Shown here in pieces: positions 8,966-16,941 of a stretch of 64,000 nt of DNA. Source of the DNA: Candidatus Scybalocola faecavium (GTDB taxonomy: Bacteria; Bacillota; Clostridia; Lachnospirales; Lachnospiraceae). Numbering within the stretch: the first letter of the stretch is position 1; each line of letters opens with the position of its first letter. The DNA lies in assembly GCA_018713145.1 (NCBI GenBank), contig DVFP01000024.1, positions 1 through 64,000 of the forward strand, read 5' to 3'. The notes beneath the pieces were generated by a model. It did not search any database and was not told where the DNA came from. It saw nothing but the letters and a program-made list of their open reading frames with translations. The position numbers were made by a program, and so were the translations under genes.

Positions 8966-9943
8966 TCAGGAAAGCCGGATGCTGATTTCTCCGGAAGAGA
9001 GGGCCTGAGTAGAGCCGTCATCATACCGGACCACAAGGCGGCATTGGTCATCTACATCCAGGGCAGTGGCAAAAATAGTCCCGGATGGGGACAGGATCCG
9101 TATCCTTTTCCCGAGGACCAGACTGCGCTGACGATATTTTTCCACATAGGCATGGTCGTCCCTGCAGGAATACAAGTCCATAAAATGATTTAAAAATTCT
9201 GCGGCAAGACGGTTTTTTCCGTCATTTTCCCGGCGGAGAAAGATGGATCCGGCGATGCTTTCAATATTTTCCGGAAAGCCGCCCTCCGGTGTGTAGGCGT
9301 TAAAGCCGATGCCAAGAACGGCATAGTCCAGGTGACCGCTTTCCAGCCCAAAGGACGCTTCCGTCAGGATCCCGCATACTTTTTTTCCATCAATAAAAAT
9401 ATCATTAACCCACTTGATCTGGGCGCTGCGGCGGGCAGCGGCTTCAATCGCTTCACAGGCCGCTACTGCTGCCATAGTGGTAAGTTTAGTGGCCTGCAGT
9501 GGGCTGCAGTCGTTTGGGCGCAGGAGAATACTTAGATAAATACCTGTGTCTGAGGGAGAATAGAAGCTCCGGCCGATACGGCCCCGCCCCTGAGTCTGAG
9601 CGCCGGCCAAAATGGCGGTGCCTTCCGGCGCCCCGGCGGCTGCCTGTTCTTTCAAAACTGTATTGGTGGAGGTTACCGAAGGAAAAACCTCAAGCTTAAG
9701 TTCTCTGCATATTGGAGCAAGATATTTTCGTATGCCCTGGACAGAGAGAATATCTGTCTGAATGGACAGACAGTAGCCTCTGTTAGGAACAGCGTCAATA
9801 TCATAACCGTCTTTTCTCAGGCTGTTGACCGCTTTCCACACAGCAGTGCGGGAAATCGACAGCCTTTCGGCAATATCCTCGCCAGACAGGTAGGTGCCTT
9901 TATTTTCTTCAAAAAGTTTCAGTAATTGTGATTTTGTTCCCAT
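8966..9943 (-). CDS. birA: Bifunctional biotin--[acetyl-CoA-carboxylase] ligase / biotin repressor
   Basis: The 325-residue protein has an N-terminal winged helix (residues about 1-65, with SGEDIAERLSISRTAVWKAV), then the ligase core with QGRGRIGRSFYSP, the biotin/ATP loop, and KWVNDIFIDGKKVCGILTE. A small C-terminal SH3-like domain follows. It attaches biotin to carboxylase/decarboxylase carrier proteins and, with the N-terminal domain, can repress biotin genes. No biotin operon is visible in the window. The leader holds a family A repeat ending in the ribosome site GGAAAGGA. Confidence 0.95.
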   Translation of the reverse strand: MGTKSQLLKLFEENKGTYLSGEDIAERLSISRTAVWKAVNSLRKDGYDIDAVPNRGYCLSIQTDILSVQGIRKYLAPICRELKLEVFPSVTSTNTVLKEQAAAGAPEGTAILAGAQTQGRGRIGRSFYSPSDTGIYLSILLRPNDCSPLQATKLTTMAAVAACEAIEAAARRSAQIKWVNDIFIDGKKVCGILTEASFGLESGHLDYAVLGIGFNAYTPEGGFPENIESIAGSIFLRRENDGKNRLAAEFLNHFMDLYSCRDDHAYVEKYRQRSLVLGKRIRILSPSGTIFATALDVDDQCRLVVRYDDGSTQALSSGEISIRLS

Positions 9944-9944
9944 A

Positions 9945-10008
9945 TATTATCCTTTCCTTGATTTTGCCGTGCTCTATTCCGGCATAAGGGTATACCCGGA
10001 GGGTGTTT
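9945..10008 (-). repeat. Leader repeat, family A, copy 2
   Basis: Read on the minus strand: a small stem CCCTCCGGG, then TATACCC, then TTATGCCG-GAATAGAG-CACGGC, then AAAATCAAGGAAAGGA, which is the ribosome site of birA. Order and spacing match copies 1, 3 and 4 although the stem bases differ. Confidence 0.75.
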
Positions 10009-10010
10009 CC

Positions 10011-11897
10011 TTACAAAAGATCCTTTTCCCGCTGGCGGATATAAGCTTCAAGGCTGCTTTTGTCGATCAGTGAGGGGACGACCCCTTCACGGGTGATACA
10101 AAAGCCCGCCGCGTAAGAAGCGATGCGTACGGATTTTTCCAGGGAATACCCATAAAGCAGATAAGAAGCCAGAGCGCTGATAAAGGCATCGCTGGCTCCG
10201 GTCGTATCTATCGGAGTAAATCGGACTGCGGGAAAGTTTTTTTCTATAGCTTGAGTTTTAACATAGCAGCCCTGCTCTCCTAGGGTGACGATTACTGTCT
10301 CTACGCCGCATTCCAGAAGGTAATCGGCCCGCTCCTTTATGGTAGAACGATCCGGACATAGTTCTCCCAGTTCCATTTCGTTGGGAATGATAATATTGAC
10401 CTGAGCCAGAGTTTCTTTGGGGATTCTGCTCCTGGCAGAAGGCTTTAGTATGGTTTTTGCATGAAATCTGCGGGCAGTAACACAGGCTTCATATACTGTA
10501 TCTAAAGGAACCTCAGACTGGATGAGACAATAGCCTGTGTTGGCAAAGATATGCTCTTTTTCCTTTATATCTCCTGGACTGAAAATATCATTGGCTCCCG
10601 CTAAAATAGAGATCATGGAATTTCCGTCAGGATCTACGATAATATAAGCCTTTCCTGTATTTACGTTCATACAGCGTTTAATGCCAAAAGTATCCACTCC
10701 ATAGTCGTTTAAAGTTCGGTAAATATGGTCAGAATCAATATCTGAGCCCACATTTCCTATAAGGGCAACCTGCTGACCGAGTTTTGCCGCTCCAATAGCC
10801 TGGTTAATTCCTTTCCCGCCGGGATAAACGGCGGAGGTAGAGGTGCTGACGGTTTTCCCAGTGTCCGGAAGCTTGGATACATTCAGATAGGTATCCATGT
10901 TAATGCTGCCAACAACAGTGATTTTAGGGGCTTTCAGATGAAATGGGATGCCGATAGTCGTACTGTTGTCCAAGTGAAATGTTTGAGCAAAGGGCTTGGG
11001 TTTTTCCTCTTTTTTTTCAATTTCAGCAATAAGATACAGACACAGCCAGGCGCCAAATGCCGTATAATCCACGGTATATGTGGAAATTTCCGGGTAAGAT
11101 AAAACCTTAGTCTTATCCCCCCGAAGCGCGATCAGGGAAAAGTCCTCCGGAATACGGTATTGGAGGGCGCGGACAAACTGATAAAATTCCAGAGCTCTGT
11201 CATAGTTGGAGGTAATGACACCGCTGATCTGCCGGCTGTTTAGCTTGTAAATCAGGGTTTCATCCAGTTGGGAAAATATCAGTCCTTCATCAAAGGAAAT
11301 GTGGTGGTCAAAAAGACACCGTTTATATCCGGAGGTAAACTGGTCCTGGGGAAGTTCCGACGCTGCCAGACAAGCAATGTTTTGATGGCGCAGCTTAACC
11401 AGCTCCCCGGTCAGACTGTAGCCCAGGGTATCATAGGGAAGCCAGTAAGAATCCGGTCCGCCATTGGGGCCGATAGTAAAATATGGAATCTCCCTTTGAA
11501 CAATATGTTGGGCAAAATCCAGACTTTGGGCGGATACCGGCTCCCACAGGATTCCGTCCGGATTATTTTTACATATGGCTGTAATATTTTTCAGTTCCTG
11601 ATCCATATTACAGCAGCTATTGCACACCATGATTTGATAGCCGTTATCCTGGGCTGTACGGACAATACCGTCCAGCATGGCGTCAAAGGCTGTGGAAGAG
11701 CGAAGGATGACGCCAATGACCCATGTTTTTTGTGATGGTGAAGTAACGGAGGCATAAGGGGTGTAATGATATTCCTTTACGATCTTTAAAACTCTTTCCC
11801 GGGTCTCGCTGCTAATACTGCTGTCCTTTTGGTTTACGATTTTTGAGACAGTGGATGTGGAAACACCTGCCAGTTTTGCGATTTCTTTTATGTTCAT
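10011..11897 (-). CDS. LacI-type regulator fused to a PfkB (ribokinase-like) sugar kinase
   Basis: This 628-residue protein joins two complete modules. Residues 1-55 are a LacI HTH (MNIKEIAKLAGVSTSTVSK), and residues about 60-310 are the matching periplasmic-binding-type effector domain (VIGVILRSS, DGILWEP). Residues about 324-615 are a PfkB kinase: ITVVGSINMDT, the substrate loop GGKGINQA, and the catalytic segment DTTGASDAF (usually DTTGAGDAF; the catalytic Asp is kept). It diverges from a stand-alone ribokinase operon with a strong promoter of its own, so it probably controls that operon. A regulator carrying its own kinase could sense both the sugar and its phosphorylated form. This is not a frame-merge artefact: the reading frame is continuous and each half has its normal length. 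Confidence 0.93.
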   Translation of the reverse strand: MNIKEIAKLAGVSTSTVSKIVNQKDSSISSETRERVLKIVKEYHYTPYASVTSPSQKTWVIGVILRSSTAFDAMLDGIVRTAQDNGYQIMVCNSCCNMDQELKNITAICKNNPDGILWEPVSAQSLDFAQHIVQREIPYFTIGPNGGPDSYWLPYDTLGYSLTGELVKLRHQNIACLAASELPQDQFTSGYKRCLFDHHISFDEGLIFSQLDETLIYKLNSRQISGVITSNYDRALEFYQFVRALQYRIPEDFSLIALRGDKTKVLSYPEISTYTVDYTAFGAWLCLYLIAEIEKKEEKPKPFAQTFHLDNSTTIGIPFHLKAPKITVVGSINMDTYLNVSKLPDTGKTVSTSTSAVYPGGKGINQAIGAAKLGQQVALIGNVGSDIDSDHIYRTLNDYGVDTFGIKRCMNVNTGKAYIIVDPDGNSMISILAGANDIFSPGDIKEKEHIFANTGYCLIQSEVPLDTVYEACVTARRFHAKTILKPSARSRIPKETLAQVNIIIPNEMELGELCPDRSTIKERADYLLECGVETVIVTLGEQGCYVKTQAIEKNFPAVRFTPIDTTGASDAFISALASYLLYGYSLEKSVRIASYAAGFCITREGVVPSLIDKSSLEAYIRQREKDLL

Positions 11898-11980
11898 GAA
11901 AATTTCCCCATTTCTGTATCAGTCCGTGGTTTTTGGATGATCATTTTAGGTCTGGAAAACCGCGGATGTTATCTGTTTTC

Positions 11981-12009
11981 ATCATAGTGAAAATAAGCAA
12001 TGGTGTCAA
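11981..12009 (-). promoter_or_regulatory. SigA promoter of the LacI-PfkB gene
   Basis: On the minus strand, TTGACA (12004-12009), 17 bases, TATGAT (11981-11986). A palindromic leader (CCGTGGTTTT / AAAACCGCGG, about 11931-11966) follows before the start codon and may be an autoregulatory site. Confidence 0.75.
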
Positions 12010-12084
12010 TGTTTTTTAGAGTTGGTAAATATGCATAAAAAAAGATGAATAAATTGTGTAAATAGATGAATATGATAAAAGAGA

Positions 12085-12122
12085 TTGACTTATATATGAA
12101 AAAGTGGTAAAACTTAGCTAAG
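12085..12122 (+). promoter_or_regulatory. Promoter and likely LacI-type operator of the ribokinase operon
   Basis: TTGACT (12085-12090), 17 bases, then an extended -10 TGGTAAAAC (TAAAAC 12108-12113). The perfect palindrome CTTAGCTAAG (12113-12122) overlaps the -10/start region, where a LacI-family repressor would block transcription. Confidence 0.55.
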
Positions 12123-12182
12123 AAAACAGTTTCAGAAAATATTTTCCTAAAGAAAAATGGAAGTCGCAGGGAGAGGTAGTCT

Positions 12183-13088
12183 ATGAGCGTATTAAATTTT
12201 GGATCACTGAACATTGATTATGTGTACAGTGTAGATCATTTTGTTACAAAGGGAGAAACCATCGCCTCATCTATGCTGAATGTTTTCAGCGGAGGAAAAG
12301 GGCTGAACCAATCCATTGCTCTCAGCCGTGCGGGAGCCAGGGTATACCATGCCGGAATGATCGGAATGGATGGAATCTTTCTTGCAGACATGCTGGAGGA
12401 GGCCGGCGTGGACACACGGTTTCTTATCCGCTCTAAAGATGTGCGTACCGGAAATGCCATTATCCAAAATGACAGCCAGGGAGATAACTGTATTATTTTA
12501 TATGGAGGAGCAAACCAGGCTGTATCCCGGGAAATGGCAGATCAGGTTCTTAAGTCCTTTGGCCCCGGAGACTGGCTGGTCCTTCAAAACGAGATCAGTG
12601 AAATTCCTTATATTGTTTCAAAGGCCCATGAAAGAGGCTTGAAGATCGTGTTAAATCCGTCGCCGATGAATGAGAAAATCTTTCAGATCGATCTGTCTTG
12701 TGTTGACTGCTTTATTTTAAATGAAGTCGAAGCCCGGGCCCTGGCAGGAGACTCGGAAGATCCGGACATCCTTTTAAGCCGGCTTCAGGAGAAATTTCCC
12801 AAGGCGGAAATCGTCCTTACACTTGGGGAAAAGGGATCTGTTTACGGCGGAAAAGAAGGCATTGTCTGCCAGGAAGCTTACAGAGTAGATACAGTGGATA
12901 CCACTGCTGCAGGAGATACTTTTACCGGATATTATTTGGCTGGAAGGCTGGAAGGAAAGCCGGTGAAGGAGGCTTTAGATACAGCGGCCAAAGCTTCCGC
13001 TATTGCAGTATCAAGAAAGGGAGCCGCGCCATCCATTCCTGAAAAGGATGAAGTGAGGCGTTTTCATAAAAATATCGTAACGATTTAG
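12183..13088 (+). CDS. Ribokinase (PfkB family)
   Basis: The 301-residue protein is a full-length PfkB kinase of the ribokinase branch: start LNFGSLNIDYVYSVDHFV, sugar loop GGKGLNQS at about residue 36, and catalytic DTTAAGDTF near residue 240. It should phosphorylate ribose or a related pentose released by the nucleoside hydrolase two genes downstream. GGGAGAGG lies eight bases before ATG. It is the first gene of a rightward operon (GNAT, nucleoside hydrolase, DcuC-like transporter) divergent from the LacI-PfkB fusion. The exact sugar (ribose or deoxyribose) is inferred from context. Confidence 0.88.
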   Translation: MSVLNFGSLNIDYVYSVDHFVTKGETIASSMLNVFSGGKGLNQSIALSRAGARVYHAGMIGMDGIFLADMLEEAGVDTRFLIRSKDVRTGNAIIQNDSQGDNCIILYGGANQAVSREMADQVLKSFGPGDWLVLQNEISEIPYIVSKAHERGLKIVLNPSPMNEKIFQIDLSCVDCFILNEVEARALAGDSEDPDILLSRLQEKFPKAEIVLTLGEKGSVYGGKEGIVCQEAYRVDTVDTTAAGDTFTGYYLAGRLEGKPVKEALDTAAKASAIAVSRKGAAPSIPEKDEVRRFHKNIVTI

Positions 13089-13180
13089 GACGGCTTATCT
13101 TTTCGTCTGATTTAAGGGGACAAGGATCAGGGATGTGAAAAAGTAAAGCCCGGAGCGCCGGGTAAGATGGGGGATAGAAA

Positions 13181-13606
13181 GTGTTCAGTATAGAATATAA
13201 TGGCCTGACCCCACAGATCTACAGAACCGTACGGGCCACAGTAAATATGAAGAGCTTTAAGGAGCAGGACGTAAAAAGAGCCCTGGAAAATACCCTGTTT
13301 TCTGTAGTCATTATGGAAAATGGCAGTCCGGTAGGGATTGGCCGGGTCATCGGGGACGGAAGCGTGGCTTTTTTTATTAAAGATGTGGTAGTTATTCCTC
13401 AAAAGCAGGGAATGGGGATCGGCAATCAGATCATGGATGCGCTTATGAACTATATCCGCCGGGAAGGCGCAGATAATGCATATGTGGGCCTGATGGCTAC
13501 AAAAGGAAAAGAAGGTTTTTATAAAAAATTCGGTTTTCATGTCCGCCCTTGTGGAGACGAGGGAAGCGGCATGACCAGGTATATGAATGAAACTAACATT
13601 GAATAA
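13181..13606 (+). CDS. GNAT family N-acetyltransferase
   Basis: The 141-residue protein has the GNAT core: the strand VGIGRVIGDG, the acetyl-CoA loop VVIPQKQGMGIGNQIMDAL, and the tail KKFGFHVRP. Such enzymes move an acetyl group to an amine; the substrate is unknown. Translation most likely begins at GTG 13181 after GGGGGAT, since no in-frame ATG fits the expected start. It lies 92 bases after ribokinase and 19 before the nucleoside hydrolase, so it belongs to the same operon. Its role in nucleoside use is not obvious. Confidence 0.85.
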   Translation: MFSIEYNGLTPQIYRTVRATVNMKSFKEQDVKRALENTLFSVVIMENGSPVGIGRVIGDGSVAFFIKDVVVIPQKQGMGIGNQIMDALMNYIRREGADNAYVGLMATKGKEGFYKKFGFHVRPCGDEGSGMTRYMNETNIE

Positions 13607-13625
13607 AATTTAAGGAGGATTATAT

Positions 13626-14546
13626 ATGAACAAAAGACCTGTAATCATTGACACGGATCCGGGGATCGATGACGCTCTTGCCATTGCCATCGCATTATTT
13701 TCCGATGAATTGGATGTGAGGCTGATCACCACAGTAGCGGGGAATGTTTCCCTGAAAAATGTAACGAATAACACGTTAAAGCTGCTGAATTTCTTTGAAA
13801 AAGATATTCCGGTGGCTGTAGGCGCGGCTCAGCCCCTTATTGAGCCTTTGGTAGACGCATCTAATGTCCATGGGGCCAGCGGCATGGAAGGTTTTGATTT
13901 TCCGGAACCCAAGACCGACCTGCTCCTTAAGGATCATGCAGTCAATGCCATGCGCAAAGTGATCATGGAAAGCGAAGAACCGGTGACATTAGTCCCTATT
14001 GCGCCCATGACAAACATTGCCCTGCTGCTGGCTATGTATCCTGAGGTAAAGAAAAATATCCGGGAGATCGTTATGATGGGCGGATCCGCAGGACGGGGAA
14101 ACAAGGGCGTTATGTCTGAATTTAACGTGGCTACAGATCCGGAAGCGGCAAAAATCGTATTTGACAGCGGCCTTCCAATTGTAATGGCCGGTCTGGATGT
14201 GGGCTGGAGTGCGCTTGTTTATCCTCAAGACAGCGAAAAAATGCTGGACATGGGAAAAACAGGACAGATGGCTTACTATCTTTTTAAACGGTATCGGGGA
14301 GGCTCCTTTAACACAGGATTAAAGATGTATGACAGCTGCGCTATGGCTTATCTGCTTTGTCCGGAAATGTTTAAAGTGGAAGAAACCTTTGTGGATATTG
14401 AATTAAACGGGGAAATGACCCGGGGCTGCACAGTTGTGGATCTTAAGGGGTATTTAAAAAAGGCTCCTAATGCAAAAGTATGTACAGCCATTGACGGAGA
14501 AAAATTCAGGGAATGGTTCCTGGAGTCTGTGAGCCGGTGTATTTGA
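13626..14546 (+). CDS. rihC: Nucleoside hydrolase, RihC-like
   Basis: The 306-residue protein opens with the metal-binding signature DTDPGIDDA (from residue 9), which binds Ca2+ in the nucleoside hydrolase family, and keeps the downstream stretches TTVAGNVS and MGGSAGRGNKG and the catalytic-side EFNVATDPEAA. It cleaves nucleosides to base and ribose. The start (TTVAGNVSLKNVTNNTLKLL) is closest to the broad-specificity RihC group as I remember it. AAGGAGG precedes the start. With ribokinase upstream and a transporter downstream it forms a nucleoside salvage operon. Confidence 0.9.
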   Translation: MNKRPVIIDTDPGIDDALAIAIALFSDELDVRLITTVAGNVSLKNVTNNTLKLLNFFEKDIPVAVGAAQPLIEPLVDASNVHGASGMEGFDFPEPKTDLLLKDHAVNAMRKVIMESEEPVTLVPIAPMTNIALLLAMYPEVKKNIREIVMMGGSAGRGNKGVMSEFNVATDPEAAKIVFDSGLPIVMAGLDVGWSALVYPQDSEKMLDMGKTGQMAYYLFKRYRGGSFNTGLKMYDSCAMAYLLCPEMFKVEETFVDIELNGEMTRGCTVVDLKGYLKKAPNAKVCTAIDGEKFREWFLESVSRCI

Positions 14547-14584
14547 ACCGGTAAATATTAAAAAGTTAAAGAGGAGAGAGAATT

Positions 14585-16000
14585 ATGGGAGATATTGCAA
14601 TGTATTTGATCGCTCTGTTGGCTGTCATCGTGGTAGTCGTTATGCTGATCAAGAAAATGGATATAAAAATCAGCCTGTTTTTAATGGGCATTGTGTTAAT
14701 GTTTGTAGCTATGGCAACGGGAAAAGGCATCGCCATTTCCGATTTCCAGTCCACAGGTGTGTTTTGGCTGGATCCTTTAAAGGCTATTGCAGATCAGTTT
14801 AAGTCTACGATTTCAGCGGCCGGATTTATTATTTTGATCCTGGGAGGATATTCCTCATATATGTCCCAGATCAAAGCCAATGATGTGACAGTGCGTTCTT
14901 TGATCAAGCCTATTGGAAAGATCAAGTCCGTCTATATTTTAGTTCCTATTGTTTTCCTGATCGGAAACCTGCTGTCCTTAGTTGTACCCAGCGCTTCCAA
15001 TCTGGCGATTATCCTTCTGGCGACCCTGTATCCTATTATGGTCCGTGTAGGGATGAGTCCTCTTACTGCCGGTGCGGTAATTGCCACAACAGCCACAGTT
15101 ATGCCGACACCTCTTGGAAGCGATAATGTAGCTATTGCTGCGGAATTGGCCAATACAGCGGAATTTGCGGGACTTACTGCCAGCGATTATGTTTTCCGCT
15201 ATCATGCTATCATATCCATTCCTACGCTGCTGATCATGGCATTGGCCCATTATTTCTGGCAGAAGCACGAAGATAAGAAAATGATCAAAACAGCCAGTGA
15301 AAAGGTGGAAGTTCAGGCCTTGGAAGAAATTAAAGGCGGAGTCCTGTTTAAGACTGTATATACCATCCTGCCGTTGCTCCCTATTATTTTGCTTATTGCT
15401 GTATTCATCCTGCAAAGCGTAACCGGACTGAGCATTTCCTTAAGTGTCGAGGTTGCTGTTTTATTCTCTTTCGTAATCTCTATTGTTTGTGAAATGATCC
15501 GTTCCAGAAATATTCAGGATACTTTAAAATCCACAGAGTCCTTCTTTAAAGGTATGGGCGGGGCAATGCCCATTGTAGCTCTCCTTGTAGCCGGAACGAT
15601 TTTCGTAGTTGGCCTTCAGTCCATTGGAATTATTGACTCTCTTCAGAATGCCATGACAGGTATGAGCGGAAGCGGAATGGGATTCGTTCTTCCTCTGGCT
15701 TTAGTGGGACTGACTGCACTGATCGTTATTTTAAGCGGAAGCGGTACGGCACTGTTTTTTGCCATGGTTCCTTTAATGGTTCCTCTGGCTGCTGCAGCAG
15801 GCATCAGCGTTCTGGCGATCTCCGTTCCTATGGGACTGGCAGGAAATCTGTTAAGAGCTGTATCTCCTGTATCTGCCGTTGTAATGATCGTTGCCGGATC
15901 TATTAAAAAGGAACCCCTCCAGATCGTAAGAAGAACCGCCATTCCTATGATCGCAGGCGTGGTCTTTATGTTTGTACTTTCAATGATCCTGTTCTTATAA
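14585..16000 (+). CDS. DcuC-type anaerobic carrier, probable nucleoside or organic-anion importer
   Basis: The 471-residue protein is almost entirely hydrophobic, with about twelve helices and two re-entrant motifs typical of the DcuC/ion-transporter superfamily (PSASNLAIILLATLYPIMVR, TATVMPTPLGSDN; and a second half SGSGTALFFAMVPLMVPLA). DcuC proteins usually exchange C4-dicarboxylates. Here the gene follows a nucleoside hydrolase by 38 bases and ends a ribokinase operon, so a nucleoside substrate is more likely by context. GAGGAGAGAG lies just before ATG. A strong hairpin at 16158 closes the operon. Family call firm, substrate inferred. Confidence 0.85.
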   Translation: MGDIAMYLIALLAVIVVVVMLIKKMDIKISLFLMGIVLMFVAMATGKGIAISDFQSTGVFWLDPLKAIADQFKSTISAAGFIILILGGYSSYMSQIKANDVTVRSLIKPIGKIKSVYILVPIVFLIGNLLSLVVPSASNLAIILLATLYPIMVRVGMSPLTAGAVIATTATVMPTPLGSDNVAIAAELANTAEFAGLTASDYVFRYHAIISIPTLLIMALAHYFWQKHEDKKMIKTASEKVEVQALEEIKGGVLFKTVYTILPLLPIILLIAVFILQSVTGLSISLSVEVAVLFSFVISIVCEMIRSRNIQDTLKSTESFFKGMGGAMPIVALLVAGTIFVVGLQSIGIIDSLQNAMTGMSGSGMGFVLPLALVGLTALIVILSGSGTALFFAMVPLMVPLAAAAGISVLAISVPMGLAGNLLRAVSPVSAVVMIVAGSIKKEPLQIVRRTAIPMIAGVVFMFVLSMILFL

Positions 16001-16011
16001 TATGATGCGAC

Positions 16012-16140
16012 AAGCGACAAAAGGTCATCCGGGCTGCGCTTGCACAGAAAAGCATGACCTTTTGGAGCGTCAAGCGAAGCGGAGACTTGCGGGAACACGA
16101 AGTTCGGAGAGATCCGTATTTCATGTCATTTGTCGGGCAG
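16012..16140 (+). repeat. Hairpin repeat, family D, copy 1
   Basis: AAAAGGTCAT and ATGACCTTTT form an inverted pair, followed by CAAGCGAAGCGGAGACTTG and CACGAAG-TTCGGAGAGATCCGT. Part of it (GGCAAAAGGTCATGCAGGCTG) recurs at about 17843, and the CACGAAG/CGGAGA part resembles positions 48-75. No gene is seen in 16001-16516 outside these hairpins. Confidence 0.55.
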
Positions 16141-16157
16141 CTCATAATATATATTTC

Positions 16158-16201
16158 AAACCGCCCCAACCTGGAAAATTCCGGGGTGGGGTGGTTTGTT
16201 T
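16158..16201 (+). terminator. Terminator of the nucleoside operon
   Basis: AAACCGCCCCAACC pairs with GGGGTGGGGTGGTTT around an A/T loop, followed by TGTTTTGG. Its GC-rich arms make it a stable stem. Confidence 0.6.
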
Positions 16202-16423
16202 TGGGCTGTTATGAGTCAGATTATGCCGGGAATATGTCCGGGCCTGGGGGACATAGGATGTCTTCGGCCGGGAACATATATGTGCGAGCTAATAGACCAT
16301 GGTGCGGATACACGGGTCATAAAATATATTCACTCAGACGATGGGATGGCAGTCTCTTTGATCTGTTTTTTGAAAGATCCGAAAGAGAAGAAAAGATTTC
16401 TTTTATAAAAGTTAATGTAACTA

Positions 16424-16452
16424 TTGACATTACAAAATACCGGATGTATAAT
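16424..16452 (+). promoter_or_regulatory. Consensus SigA promoter of the cupin gene
   Basis: TTGACA (16424-16429), exactly 17 bases, TATAAT (16447-16452): both hexamers are perfect. Confidence 0.9.
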
Positions 16453-16456
16453 CAAG

Positions 16457-16477
16457 TTGTAACAAAGACCATTACAA
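16457..16477 (+). promoter_or_regulatory. Inverted repeat at the cupin transcription start, possible operator
   Basis: TTGTAA (16457-16462) and TTACAA (16472-16477) lie 9 bases apart just downstream of the -10 box. That is a good position for a repressor of the MarR or TetR kind; the protein is unknown. Confidence 0.4.
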
Positions 16478-16516
16478 TGATTATTACAGTTTGATGAGTA
16501 TTTGGAGGTATGGATC

Positions 16517-16876
16517 ATGAGTAATTTTAGTAAAGTCAGTGTGGCACAGGATGCAAGAACAGAGCTTCATGATAAGCTTTCTTTAACCGGCGCAGAGGTA
16601 AGCATTAATAATCTTCCTGCAGGAGCAAGTATCCCATTTGTTCACGCCCACAAAAATAATGAGGAAATCTACGGTATCCTTTCCGGTAAGGGTAAAGCTG
16701 TTATTGATGGAGAGACTGTAGAGCTGGCAGCCGGAGACTGGCTCCGCATTGCCCCGGCAGGTAAGCGCCAGTTCTTTGCCGCAGAAGATTCAGGGATCAG
16801 CTATATCTGTATCCAGGTTAAGGAAAATTCATTGGGAGATTACACTGCGGCTGATGCAGTAGTGCCTGAGGCGTAA
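16517..16876 (+). CDS. Small cupin domain protein
   Basis: The 119-residue protein is a single cupin barrel. The metal-binding motif 1 is seen as PFVHAHKNNEEIYGILSGKG and motif 2 as AGDWLRIAPAGKRQFFA, where the usual histidine of motif 2 is replaced, so metal binding may be weaker. I chose ATG 16517 because GGAGG (16504-16508) sits nine bases upstream. It has its own perfect promoter, a possible operator and its own terminator, so it is a strongly and independently controlled single-gene unit. Substrate unknown. Confidence 0.88.
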   Translation: MSNFSKVSVAQDARTELHDKLSLTGAEVSINNLPAGASIPFVHAHKNNEEIYGILSGKGKAVIDGETVELAAGDWLRIAPAGKRQFFAAEDSGISYICIQVKENSLGDYTAADAVVPEA

Positions 16877-16888
16877 AAAGTGATTCAA

Positions 16889-16937
16889 GGATGCGCTTAA
16901 ATCATTCTCACAGCGAATGGTTTAAGCGCATCTTTTT
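16889..16937 (+). terminator. Terminator of the cupin gene
   Basis: GATGCGCTTAAA (16889-16900) pairs with TTTAAGCGCATC (16921-16932), extended by TCATTC/GAATGG, and is followed by TTTTT. Confidence 0.9.
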
Positions 16938-16941
16938 CTAT

